Shown: one piece after another, positions 1-11,371 of the stretch
Layout: every line of letters begins with the position of its first letter
Numbering within the stretch: position 1 is the first letter of the stretch
Source: Acanthopleura granulata
Lineage: Eukaryota > Mollusca > Polyplacophora > Chitonida > Chitonidae
NCBI GenBank assembly: GCA_016165875.1
Contig: JABBOT010000006.1
Span: 1,017,438-1,081,437, forward strand
DNA length: 64,000 nt
Direction of reading: 5' to 3'
Position numbers and translations under genes: made by a program
Notes under the pieces: generated by a model
Told to the model about the DNA's origin: nothing
The model's database searches: none
What the model saw: only the letters and a program-made list of their open reading frames with translations

Positions 1-2638
1 TGGGGCTTTGATCCAAGCTGGATACGTGAAAGCCAGAATACATTCTAATTAGGTATTTCTAATCAACGTGTTTGAAAAAGCATTAGAACTGTAGTGCTTG
101 TTAACGAATTTATAACTGAAACACATGCTACATTTAGTAAATTACTTACTAGTATTTAACTAAAATACATACACTGTCCTTCATTTGTTTAAAAGGCACG
201 CACACTGCACTGCAGAATACAAGTATATATGAAACGTATGGGTTTTATATTCCATGGCACTTATTTTTACGGAAATGTGTTTCCCGCAAAGTCCACGAAC
301 GTTAGTATCGCGCGAATAAAAAGACATTTACAGTAAAGTAGAAGAATCAGGACAGGAATGGATAGATGAATCAACTGTGTGAATGAATGTAGGAATATAT
401 GAATCTCAGCAAGAATGAACGGAATAATGAGTCAGGAATAAACACATAAAACATAACAGTTTTAAGAATTTAATAAGACAAAGAAAAATATAAATAGGTG
501 GATGATGGAAGGAAAGACTGATGCTTTGCAAAAATTGAATGAAACTCTCTCCTACAATGTACACACGAACAATATTAATAAGAAGTGAAACCATCAAACA
601 ACATCTGTGAATTTCTGTACAACTAATGTAAAAACAATGATAAGAAACTTTGGATGCACAGCAATGGTTATGACCTCTGAGCTGGATTGTTCATTGTCTT
701 TGAATTCCCTTGTGTTCTGAACCACTTTATTTTTTTAAAATTGAGCACAATCGCATATGTGTGAGAACAGCAAAACCTAAGTACATGTATAGTAAATGAT
801 TTAAAATTTCATCCACAACAAAGAAGCTTATTTTGCACAATTCCAGAAGTTTGATGGACAAGTCAGAACGGTGTTTCGAGGTTGATTTGGAAATTTCTCT
901 TTAGAATGAATTGCCTCTGAAAAATGCAGTTTTGGGGGGGAAATATGACAGGTCAGTTACTTTATTTTGATTTCCATGAACAAAGGCAAAGAAATGAAAA
1001 ACATACAGAACCAATAAAAACTTTGAACAAAACAATACGGGGATGATAAAATAAAGCCACATGAAATGAGTCAAAGACATACAACACACCACCAGAACAC
1101 AAAGCTGCAAGCACCAACACCTATCCCCTCCAACCCCCGGACAATCTGTTCACAAATTTGTCCACAAATTTGTGTAGACTGTGGTAAGGACAAGTGATGG
1201 ACGAAATGATTTGTATCTTTGACCTCATGAGGTATAATTTACAACAGAACATAATCACCTGTTATGTTGATTTTACCTGATTCTAAGAGTTCTACTGATT
1301 TTAGAAAAAAGTTTTCAGGTTTGTTTGCTAGGTTGGATGACATCCCACTGGGAACATTAAACTTTCAGCTCCAAGAATAATACTGTATGACATTAATCTG
1401 CCCCTATACATACCTATTTTGGGGGAAATTTTAGGTCATTTAGGGTAAATCCAAGTTTCATGATCTGATTTTTAAGAAATCAGGAAATACATGCAAATAA
1501 GAACTGAATGAAAACCTTAGGACAGGCGGTTAATAGAACAACAGAAGACAAAGAAGTTGGCCTACGCCAGGGTGCAGTGCATTTCATACAACGGACTCTA
1601 TACATTTACAGTAATTTTCTTCTGTTTTAGAGTTGTTTCATTTCTTTATGATGGCAAGACTACATGTACATGACACATACTGAGATAAACTTGCATCACA
1701 TTTTTCACAAAGGTCAAATGGCCCTACACTTTCCATTTGCCCGCTGACTTCCTACAGATGGCTTGTATGGCTGACTTCTGACAGCCATACTTGACAAAGT
1801 CCTCCAATATCGCTGACAATCTTTTGATTAACCGAATGGTCAGGACGTAACGAGCAAGCATTCTGTTCTATGAGAAAACTGTCTGCACATTGATAAATGT
1901 GCAGATGAGAGATGAACTGAGCGAGAAAAACATGACAATTGAGTTAGTGATGAGAAGTGCAGACTGTTAAGGAGTTAATGAGGCATTTTTTCTGCATTAA
2001 TCAGTATAATTTCCAGAACCATTCCCCCCCACCATGCGATAAAGTCCAAGAGGTAGAGAAGTAAATAAAATCAAATAAATCTGGTCTTTTTTGCTCATAA
2101 ATTTACCCAGTAACAATATTTGATATAATCTTAAAAAAAAAAAATTTTCTTTTGTTGATTTTGATCTTCATTTTAAATGCCATGTAACTAGCAATGCTTT
2201 AGGACAAAGTGAAAAGTTAGTTACACTTTGTACTTTGGCTCAGTGAATTTTCTTCATCAAACAAATGAGGCAATTAACAGAACCATTTTTTCAAAACTAT
2301 ACTTTCACAAAAAACGCTTACAAAAACATACATAACAATAAAGAAATTCCAGACTGTAACATTTTTTTTTCCTTTCAAATTTAAAAGAGCAAAGCGTTAT
2401 GAATTACTAAAGCTGAATATATCACTTCACCAAATCAGCATTAATTTCAAATCTTATGAACAAAATGGTTTCAGGAAAGAGCTTGACTGCAGAGTTTAGG
2501 ATACATTTCATTACCTGTAGGCAGCCCCAGTCCTACGATGCATGCAGAAGCCTTGACAGAGAGACAATCAGCTATGGACAGGTAACATTTGATTTAAATT
2601 TGAATACATACTTCACCAGGTTTGCCCCTTCCACTTAC
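1..2638. other. AT-rich non-coding sequence, probably intron of the PWWP gene
   Basis: Exon 3 of the minus-strand PWWP gene ends in a good donor at 2638, so this stretch is most likely intronic. I see no further exon on either strand. It holds a dispersed repeat copy (about 1270-1460) and short homopolymer runs. Confidence 0.5.
1270..1460 (+). repeat. Dispersed repeat family E, copy 1
   Basis: Contains CCTGATTCTAAGAGTT, then an ATTTTAGAAAAAAG block, GGAACATTAAACTTTCAGC, TATGACATTAA and AAATTTTAGGTCATTTAGGG. The same order of blocks, diverged, recurs near 9640-9800 and 13048-13220. No terminal repeats or coding potential seen. Confidence 0.55.
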
Positions 2639-4874
2639 AGCTGGGTGAAATTTGACGTCGGGGTTGTTGATGATTTCCCACAAGCCCTCATTAAAGCCAC
2701 GTCTTTTTTGAGGTTTGGCATATTTGTCTTTGAACTTCTCGTAAGGAAAAATGTCTTTTGATGCAAGAAATGCCCTGAAAGAGACAACATTGACGTTAGA
2801 TTATAAACATCTGCTAGATTTCAGAATTTCATTGATGTAATGATTTACAAAGTTTGATAGGTATCGGAACGGCACTAGGTTTATATCAACAGTTATCAAA
2901 AAGTTACTTCTGTACAACAGCTAATACAAAACAATTATCTCCCCTGTTTCGAGGAATTTTCCACTTTTTCTTGCATCCACTGTTCCCAAGGTCCTGACAG
3001 AAACAAGCAGTCAACTGTTTCAACTACATTCACCAAAATGATGTATCACCTGCTGGACAGTCTATTAGTAACTTGCCAAAAGCAAAGTGGTTTTCTCCAC
3101 CTATAAAACAACTGTACTTTACTGCTGCTGCTGTAGTCAATAGCCATACTTGTTCAAACCCTTTTATGCTGCAAGCAATTCTGGGTTATTTGGGGCTAAT
3201 GTTCATGATTCCAAGTCACTGCTATTCACATCAGCTTACGTTTCATGCGTTCCGTAAAAGAATATTGGGAATTTCCCCTTGGGAGGTTTCACAGCCCCAT
3301 CTGGTAGGTCATCAATCTAAAACAAAGAAAGTATAAAACTGATGACTTAATGATTCTGAAATGACTTTCTACACATTGGAATGCCACAATTTAATTTTTT
3401 TCCTTACTTCTGTTTTAGTGTGGACTTAAGGTCAAAAAGGATAAATCCATTTCCAAGTTGAAATGTTGTTAAAATCAAAAGAAATATTTCCCTCCCGCTC
3501 ACGAAAATCACTTCGTTCATGTCATGACAAGTTGGATCTACCAAAGTTTTGGCACCACACCCGAAAAGAATATGGAAAATGACTTAACAAAACTTAAACA
3601 AGTGTGAGGATCACGGCTGCAAGCCAATCCTTAAATTAAGCTGTCTTGTACTGAAATACAACAGCACAATTGATGCACAGAGGAAAATGCACAATCTGGG
3701 AAACCCGCATAGCTGCCTTGTTAATTCATTTATCACATTTCCAGATACAATCCAGAATTCCCATAAGCCCAACTTATCATGACGGCATAGAGTGATTATG
3801 ACAAGAAAGAAAAAAAAAGAACTATTCAGTTGTGTTTAATCAATATTGTCTCTCGAGAATAGATTCCTATTTGCAAAAGAGGTAATAAAGGTCCTATTCT
3901 TTTCAATTCAAGTGAGAAATTGACGCATGCTGCCATTGTAGGGCAGATCTGAGGACCAACTAGCCCTATAGAATATGACCCTTGTGTTCTAACTCAGAAT
4001 CATACATCCTTGTACACAATGATTGAGCAAAGAATACCCACCTCAATGACAACATCATGCACCCAGGATATCACCCAGACCATCATAAAGAAGCCGAATC
4101 AGCACTGCAGAAGTCTCTCAAGATCAAATTGGTTTTGGACGAGACAGGGTGGAGGTTCTCGTGAACAACCATTATTTCATGGAGATTCACTTCTGCAATG
4201 TTGATTTGGCTTACTTGGTGCTGTAGTAAAGCCAAATAGCTAAGGAATCTAACACCGTAAGCCTTTCCTTCCCCCATAAAGAAACGCTGCTGCTTCAAGC
4301 TAATGAAATCCTTTGCTTTAGAAAAGTCTAACTGGCAATTAATTCCAGAACGTATATCACACCGATTATGTTGCCTAGGCCTACTGAGGCATGCGCGACC
4401 AATTCAGTCAAAGTACACTGGACAACAGACTTTCTGATTTCTTCACTATTTGGCCTTATTCAAGCACCAAATTTATGATGGTTTAGGTGATATCCTGGGT
4501 GCACGATGTTGTTGTTGAGCAGTAGGTAGGCTAGTCTACTCTGCGCCCAGTCTTACAAGACAATATCACATGACTCTGAGTTAGAACACATATGGAGTCA
4601 TATTCCATGGGACTAAAGACCACCATGGTTCCGCCAAATGCCTTGCAATGCAGACCAACTGGATTTTCCACTGAGGCAGGTAAATGTCAGGAATTATTAA
4701 AAAGAAACCTCAAAATCTGACTTTACTGAACTACAATGCAGCCCGAGTCGACATCGTCAAGAGGCTTATTGAACCGAACTACATATACCACAATACTAAA
4801 CTTACCCTTGCTGGCCAATGAGGGTAGCCCTTCATCTTTGCAAAAATTTTATCACCAGCTTTGTAGTCCGCCAT
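2639..4874 (-). CDS. HDGF/LEDGF-family PWWP-domain protein, 5' part (partial gene)
   Basis: Three minus-strand exons encode an N-terminal PWWP domain of the hepatoma-derived growth factor/LEDGF family, chromatin readers that bind methylated histone H3 tails and DNA. Exon 1 is 4874-4806 (begins [20 protein letters not shown]), exon 2 is 3316-3240 ([20 protein letters not shown]), exon 3 is 2774-2639 (contains [11 protein letters not shown] and NNPDVKF). Donors and acceptors are canonical (GTAAGT, GTAAGC; TTTTAG, TTTCAG) and phases agree, giving 94 residues. The [14 protein letters not shown] and GFNEGLWEI stretches are typical of the family. The lysine-rich middle and, if present, the integrase-binding domain are not seen; no lysine-rich minus-strand exon is recognisable in 1-2638, so the gene probably continues off the left edge. 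HDGF, HDGFL and PSIP1 cannot be told apart from this part alone. The start lies 613 bp from the divergent MESH1 start. Confidence 0.9.
3952..4625. repeat. Long inverted repeat (foldback) in intron 1 of the PWWP gene
   Basis: Left arm about 3952-4090 and right arm about 4468-4625 are reverse complements of each other. The clearest pairs are TGCACCCAGGATATCACC (about 4059) against its complement near 4480, and TGTGTTCTAACTCAGA (about 3980) against its complement near 4580. The loop is about 380 bp. A pre-mRNA hairpin could form. It may be a non-autonomous foldback transposon; no clear target-site duplication was found. Confidence 0.7.
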
Positions 4875-5487
4875 TGTTGTGAGATGAAAGCAGCGACACT
4901 GGGCGCAAAAACTTATTTAGATACACAGCTGTCCCCTGGTAACACGCTTGGACATACTGACAAACTGCATTGCTTGGTAACAACTTGAAAGTATCTTCCT
5001 TAAGCAGTAAGTACGCGTGTTGTTGTTGTATCAACACTTGGTCAATCTAGCATAGGTCTCATCTCAAATCAGCTGGGTATGGTATCGAGAATTACACAGA
5101 TCATCCGAGGAGAGATTCACGTGTCTTGTGGGTTGTCCTGGCAAAGGTGGTCATGCCAGCATCACAGCCAATAGACACATTTTCTTCCAGACATCACAAA
5201 TACTGCACCCACACTCTTGGCAGCCATGTTCGGCGAGGAACAACGAGAAATCACGTGGAATTTGGCGGGAAGTGCCACAAATCTTCTAAATATAGATGTC
5301 GTTATGGACACTCACAAAACTGCGTACTCCCCAGAGCAATCGTAGTAATAATTTAAGGGTTCACACAAAACCTTTCACGTGAAAACCTACGATAACAGAC
5401 GTAACAAGCTACAGATGTATGGAAAGTGATCGATATCCGAAAAGCACTATCACGACAATGGGAAACTGGCGTGAAGGAAAACAAACG
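4875..5487. promoter_or_regulatory. Bidirectional promoter region between the PWWP gene and MESH1
   Basis: The two start codons point away from each other and are 613 bp apart. A perfect E2F-type site TTTGGCGGGAA lies at 5261-5271, with a YY1-like GCCATGTT about 40 bp to its left and CACGTG E-box cores nearby (about 5118, 5252 and 5377). No TATA box is obvious. Divergent close starts plus E2F/YY1-like motifs fit a shared housekeeping promoter; the actual start sites are not visible. Confidence 0.55.
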
Positions 5488-8400
5488 ATGGCTGACGAAA
5501 TGAAAGTTGAAAAACTTGGTGCAGCAGAAATCTTGAAACAAGTCATAAAATGCTCACATTTTGCTGCGAAAAAACATAAAAGTCAAAGAAGACGCGATCC
5601 AGAGGGCACTCCATACATAAATCATCCTATAGGTTAGCTAATTGTGGCCAAACGACTCAGTCATGCCAATGTTATTTGCTCCACTTGTACATAGTCATGT
5701 AATTCTTACTCTGTACTCCTATATCTAGCATTTAGTCATTCACTTCGAGTAATTTTACAGAATTACAGAAAGGAACACTGTCTTCTGGCCAAAATGTTTT
5801 AAGACGTTATTTGTACATTATCTTATGTATTTTTACACATGGTAGAACGGTTACCATAACAATTGCTTGAAAAGGCACAAATGGATTTGCACACTGCGGT
5901 CCTAGTTATCAAGCCATAACCCCCTAGTCGGAAATGATAGATTTCACGTATGTACTTATTGGGTTACTCCATAAATTTTGAAGAATATTTACCCATATTA
6001 ACCAGTTAGCTTATGGTTGGAAAATCCTGGCAAGGCAGGGATGGATACAGGGTCTCCTTGTGTCTGTTAAAAAGACTAAAAAATCAAATGGGCAAGTCCA
6101 AAATCAAAAAATCAAATGATTTTATCATAAAACAATCAAGTGTTTCTATTATAGAAAATCAAATGTTTTTATTATGAAATTGATACCGCAAAATATGTAA
6201 TCTACAAAGGTTGGTCAACAATGTAATCGTGAATTATAGATTAATAGGCGGACTGCTGGGTGTTTCGTGAACGTGAGACTAGTGTTTTTGTGTCCAGAAT
6301 GTGAGAACAAATCAGAGAGATGTCACATTTGCTTGTACATGCTCAGCTGTTTTGATCTGTTCTGCCTTGCTGTGCTTGACAAGAATTTTTTGAAAAAATC
6401 AAATAAGGAAACCTGAAAAATTCCTGGATCCAAAAGTGTAAGGGCCCAGTGGAAAATTTTGATATGTGCTTGCAGCAGCACGTTTTTACAAAATACACAG
6501 TATGTGTAATTAATTTGGTATCTCCACCATTCTTTGTGACTTTTCCTTGTTTAAAGTCGCCTCCTGAAGGCATTGCTAAAACTGACCACTATGGTATAAG
6601 TGAAAAGTCCTTGAACAAGGCTTTAAACAGCACTGAATTAAATAAATGAAAAAATCACAGACTAATGTGAACTCTGTTACCTGAGGTGATGTACATTTTA
6701 CTGTTGACCTTACTCAGTCGTAGTTGACCTTGAGCAATAGCAGTTGCTCTTAGCAATGACAGATGATCTTGAACAATAACAGTAAACCCTAAGCAATGAC
6801 ATCTGGGCAATGACAGTTGACCTCGGTCAATAGTAATTGACCTTCATCTGTAACATTTGACCCTCAGCAATAACAGTTGACCTTGGCCAATAATAATTGA
6901 CCTTCATCTGTAACATTTGACCCTCAGCAATGATAGATGACCTTAGGCAGAATTGTTTTTCTTGGAGAAATGTAAGGTTTAGAGAAATAATTTTCTGTAT
7001 TTCATGAAGCTTATACATGTGGTGACAGAAACAAATCATTTTTGGCTTGGTTTTTACAAAAACTGCATGCATACAATACCCTTGAAGAACTGCGTTAAGG
7101 ATTTAAAAGATTGAACATTTACATTATGTCTCCTGTTTTGATGTAATAACACGTGTAGGCAGTAGATGAATTGTGTTATTAATTGTGTTTTATTTTTCTT
7201 CAGGTGTTGCTGATATCCTTGTAGAGGAAGCTCATGTCACGGATTTGGCAGTCATTCAGGTGAGGTCAGGTAGCTTACTGCTCAAGACCTTGCACATTTG
7301 ACACTGTGTACTGGTCTTCACTTGTTAGCAGCAGTGTCTAGCAGATGACCAAATGGAAGATAACATGGGAACGAACCACACAGGGAAATGAACAACACTG
7401 CCTGGGTGATATTCTGATATCTCATGCTTGATGGGAACCCGAAATTGTGGTTTTGTACAGATGAGAACAGATTGTGCTGAGCAGATTGTGAGCCTGGTGA
7501 AAATGCAGTAACCTGAAGCTTTTGTCAACTTGAGCGGTGTTATGTAATTGACAATATTTTCATGTGTAGTAGTAAATATTGTAGACATGTATTAGGGCAT
7601 TTACGTGCAAAGTGGCAGATACCTGTTTGACCTGAAATGTCTCGAATGACATATGCTTAGTACAAATGTCCTGACTATTGTAACTTGAGAAATATTCGGA
7701 TACCATATACCATGATCATAGCTGCTTAACCTCTAGTCAGAGACTCATGCAGCCACTCACGGATGTGCCTTTCACCATTGTTCACGCTGGATCCCTGGCC
7801 GATTGTACATGGGAAGGTCTGTCAGGAAACCTCCCACATAAAAGGACTGCTGTAATCTGTATATTTGAAAATAATTTTTTAGATAAAGAAACAAGCTCCA
7901 AAGCCATCTTCTGATGGCAATCAGTTCATTTGGGAAGCATAGAAAACATTTTACCCTAAGAGTGGGAAAGTGCACATAGCATGTAAATCATGGGAAAGAT
8001 CAACATCAAACTTGTGTGCAATGAATCTATAGCTTATTCTGCATTAAATTCAGCTTTTTGTGCAGTAAATTCAGCCTGTTGTTCAATGGATTCAGCCTAA
8101 TGCTGTACGAATTGATCTTGTGCAATAAGTTCAGTCTTTTGTTCAGTGAATTTAGCAGATTGTTCAAAGAATACATTAAATTCAGCCTACTTTACAATGA
8201 CATGAGCTGGAATTATAACTTTATGAAGATATATTTTTCAGGAAAACAGAGGTGTTACTTTTTTCTTATGTAGACTCAAGGGAGGTAACAAAGCTGGCAG
8301 AACCATAAATTATGGCCTCTTGTGTCAAAATCAGCTATCCAAGTGTACCATGTATTCTTAAATAAACAGAATTCTGCTGCGGTTTTCAGACCTACCTGTA

Positions 8401-10452
8401 TGTCAAGGAGTTAGCTTCTTCTGGAAATATGACAGTCCACATAAATGCCTTTATAATGTAATGCATCGATTTGCGGTTGTCAGAATGTAAAACTTTATTT
8501 CATAATTTAACTTTGTGCCTGTCATGATCCTGATGGTTATTTGTGCTACCATGTTCATGTATCAGGCTGCCCTCCTCCATGACACGATAGAGGATACAGA
8601 CACAACATTAGAAGAACTTCAAACTGAATTTGGAGAAGAAGTTGCAGGTGAGGTCTTTGTTATGTGTATTTTGGCAGTCTCCATTCCTGGGGGGAGTAGC
8701 ACACTAGTGCTGCACAATGACTCATGAACATCTAAGCAATGCGGTCAGTGAGAGTTCAAGTCCAGCTCATGTTCTCTTCCTCTGCGGCCGTACTTGGGAA
8801 TGTCTGCCAGGAACCTGTGGATTTCCCCCCAAGCTCTGCCCAGTTTCTTCCTACCATAATGCTCGTCATCGTCGTATAAGTGAAATATTCTTGAGTACCG
8901 CAGAAAACACCAGCCAAGTAAATAGAGATTACATATATTTTATCACAGTACAGGGCTTAGATAACTTCTGGCACTACTATTTTGGGGTGCATGTTTTGTA
9001 AAGACTCAAATTGGGCCCCCACGAAAATGAATCCAATGCAGTGTGTTTTTATCTTGACACGATTGAAACAAAGACTCGTCAAAAAACACAGATGTGAGAC
9101 ATGTTAATTTTGTCAGGAAAAAGAACAAAGACTACCTCATACCATAATCTGTCATCATAATTATGTCACTGGGTGAACAAAATGCCAAATGCGGTCTCTA
9201 ATTTCTTGAGTTGCTCAAAATGCGACTAGGTGTGACTGGCCTTCCAGCATACATTGTGTCATTGTTCATTAGATTACAATGCTTAAAATAGCTTCATGAG
9301 TTTGAATGAAATTTGCTGAATTGTTTGTGACTACACTGAGGATTACAATGCTTTAACATAGCCTTATGAGTGTGAACGAAATTTGCTGAATTGCTTGTTT
9401 GTCCAGCATCAAAGAACTGTATATTTGTAGGAGGAACAGGATGTTACAGAATGCGCAATGACTCAGGGCTGTCTTAGTTAACTTCCAGAATTCCAGAACA
9501 AACATACAGTATACACAGCCCTGCTGTACAGCTTTGATCCTTATGTAGATTTTGAAAGTGAAGTGTATTGTTATATTACAGTAAATGACGTAAAATTTCA
9601 CTCCAAGGTGCACAGTTTGCCTGTTCGTTAGAGTTTTTTTTTCTGTTGAGTTTTTAAGGTTTGCTCAGAATGCAGTATGATATCCTACTGGAAGAATGTA
9701 AGTTTCAGCACCAAAACTTATTGTTTGTGACATTTATTTGCTTCTGAAGTGCACTTTTTCATGCAAATTTTAAGTCAATTACTGTAAATCACACAGGTGG
9801 TTTCCTCCCACGATAATGCTGGCCACCCTCGTATAAGTGAAATATTTTTGAGTGCGGCATGAAACACCTATCAAATAAATAAATAAATAAGCAAATCACA
9901 CGGAGCTCACTGTGGCTCTCGAAATGCTTGCACGCTTAATTCATAAAATTTGCATTTTGCAACAGAGCCAACAAATTGCCCTGCCTGTGTTTCTGACTTT
10001 ATACATGTTTTCCATATGTAACTTGCCCTTAAAATTTTGGATGAGCAAATCACATACTGACATTTTCCACTCTTTTCCTTTCAGGGATTGTACTAGAAGT
10101 TTCCGATGACAAGAATTTACCCAAGGAGCAGAGGAAATTACTGCAGATCCAGAATGCTCCCAACTTAAGCTATAAAGCAAGGTTGGTGAGACTGGCAGAC
10201 AAAATTTACAACTTGCGAGACTTACGGCGGGTCACGCCTGTGGGCTGGTCGGAAGCCAGGAAGAGAGACTATTTTCATTGGTCCCTGTGTGTTCTGAAGG
10301 GCATCCGAGGAACCAATGAAACTATGGAGAAAATTTTGGATGACATTTTCGCCTCCATGAATATTCATGAGGATTTGTCAAACGATGCCCAGCGCCAAGG
10401 AAATGGTGAGACTCTGTGCAAATGGCACAAACTGTGGTTTTCGTGTGTTTAA
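5488..10452 (+). CDS. HDDC3: MESH1 / HDDC3: metazoan SpoT-like (p)ppGpp and NADPH hydrolase
   Basis: Four exons: 5488-5632, 7204-7259, 8566-8647 and 10085-10452, all with GT-AG borders and agreeing phases, giving 216 aa if the last exon is read to TAA at 10450. The family hydrolyses the 3'-pyrophosphate of ppGpp and, in animals, the 2'-phosphate of NADPH. The HD-domain metal ligands are present: His46 (TPYINHPIG), His72-Asp73 (ALLHDTIEDTDTT), Glu76-Asp77 and Asp133 (VRLADKIYNLRDL). The family hallmark RRRDPEGTPYINHPIG is intact. The start was chosen at ATGGCTGAC, 45 residues before the first ligand, as in other animal MESH1 proteins; an upstream in-frame ATG at 5419 is possible. The end is uncertain: GGAAATGGTGAGAC at 10401 could be a donor leading to another exon, otherwise about 14 extra residues follow. 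AATAAA at 10579 fits polyadenylation of the read-through form. Confidence 0.93.
6700..6950. repeat. Tandem minisatellite in MESH1 intron 1
   Basis: About ten diverged units of roughly 20-24 bp built on AGTTGACCTTGAGCAATAAC. The last part shows a higher-order duplication in which the block TTGACCTTCATCTGTAACAT appears twice about 65 bp apart. Confidence 0.8.
8040..8192. repeat. Tandem minisatellite in MESH1 intron 2
   Basis: Six or more diverged 20-25 bp units built on TTGTGCAGTAAATTCAGCCT. Confidence 0.75.
8703..8926 (+). mobile_element. V-SINE (RUDI-like) copy, nearly full length
   Basis: Lies in MESH1 intron 3. Contains the B-box-like GAGAGTTCAAGTCCAGC, the central V-domain (TCTGCCAGGAACCTGTGG, then CCCAGTTTCTTCCTACC) and the tail GTATAAGTGAAATATTCTTG. 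The A-box part of the tRNA head is degraded. Confidence 0.8.
9272..9400. repeat. Direct tandem duplication, about 70-bp unit
   Basis: GATTACAATGCTTAAAATAG through ATTTGCTGAATTGTTTG is repeated once with about 85-90% identity, in MESH1 intron 3. Confidence 0.75.
9640..9800 (+). repeat. Dispersed repeat family E, copy 2
   Basis: Diverged copy of the element near 1270-1460: TTTTTAAGGTTTGCT, CTACTGGAAGAATGTAAGTT and CAAATTTTAAGTCAATTAC occur in the same order. Confidence 0.4.
9795..9893 (+). mobile_element. V-SINE, 5'-truncated 3' tail
   Basis: GGTTTCCTCCCACGATAATG, then CTCGTATAAGTGAAATA and a terminal AAATAAATAAATAA run. Confidence 0.8.
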
Positions 10453-10578
10453 TATTAAGCTGCTGGTGCAACACATGCTACACCTCACATGTATTATTCA
10501 TTCAAGGAAGCACATTTAACAATGGTATACACTAATTCTTATAATTTTTTGGACAATTGGTCTGCTTTTTTGGGCTGA

Positions 10579-10584
10579 AATAAA
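10579..10584 (+). terminator. Candidate MESH1 polyadenylation signal
   Basis: AATAAA 127 bp after the read-through stop codon. Consistent with the last exon ending near 10600. Confidence 0.4.
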
Positions 10585-11194
10585 TGTAATTGCAACAGGA
10601 ATATACAGTTTCTCTTTTCTCTCATGGTTAGTCCATCTGATGAACAACATATCCATATCTGCGCTTTTCAAAAAACTGGGAGAGAAATGTAGTTTTTTGT
10701 TATAAGCACTGCTAATGTCTGTAATTTCTCTCCTTTCTTCATGCCAGATTGACCATTGTTCTCTGGTAATACATAAGCACGGTGTTGCCGACACAAATCA
10801 TCGTCGCAGAGGTAGGAATGAATGTCAGAATGTGGAGCTTTGGTTCGGATCACTATTGGGAAGGAAAGATTTCCCATGTGTTTGTTTGATCAGTTCGGGA
10901 TTATATACACCTATATTTGAGCTTTTTAGTAATATTCCAATCATACTGCAGTGGCATCTCTTGCTGGCAGGATTAGACTGTACCTAATGCTGAGGTAAAG
11001 TGCTGCCTCACTTAAATGCCATGCTGAGGACACTAGGTGTCAAACCAGATTCAGCTAGCACAGCCTATGTTTTTCCAAGTGAGGCAGTAACTGATTTTAA
11101 ATTCTAAGGTGAAACCTTTAGTGATAGGGATATCTAGACTAGAATTTCAACATGCGTTATATATTGTGGTTGTAGTCAAAATGAATGTAACTAC

Positions 11195-11285
11195 AAACTG
11201 GGTCCTCCACTCACAAAACTGAATGCCATTTTATAAGTGAAATTCCTGAGTATGGCATTAAACAACTATCAAATAAAAAAATAAC
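11195..11285 (+). mobile_element. V-SINE tail, degraded
   Basis: TTTATAAGTGAAATTCCTGA then GTATGGCATTAAACAACTAT and an A-rich end match the SINE 3' tail with many changes. Confidence 0.5.
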
Positions 11286-11340
11286 AGAAGATGGTTCACA
11301 TTTCGTTATTTAAAAATACTGAGTGAAGCACTTCACTCTT

Positions 11341-11371
11341 TATTATTATTATATTATTATTATTATTATTT
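11341..11371. repeat. (TTA)n microsatellite
   Basis: About ten TTA/ATT units with one interruption. Confidence 0.9.

Noticed and set aside
6700..6950. CRISPR-like appearance of regularly spaced repeats
   Set aside because: Units are contiguous and diverged with no unique spacers; a minisatellite in an animal intron.
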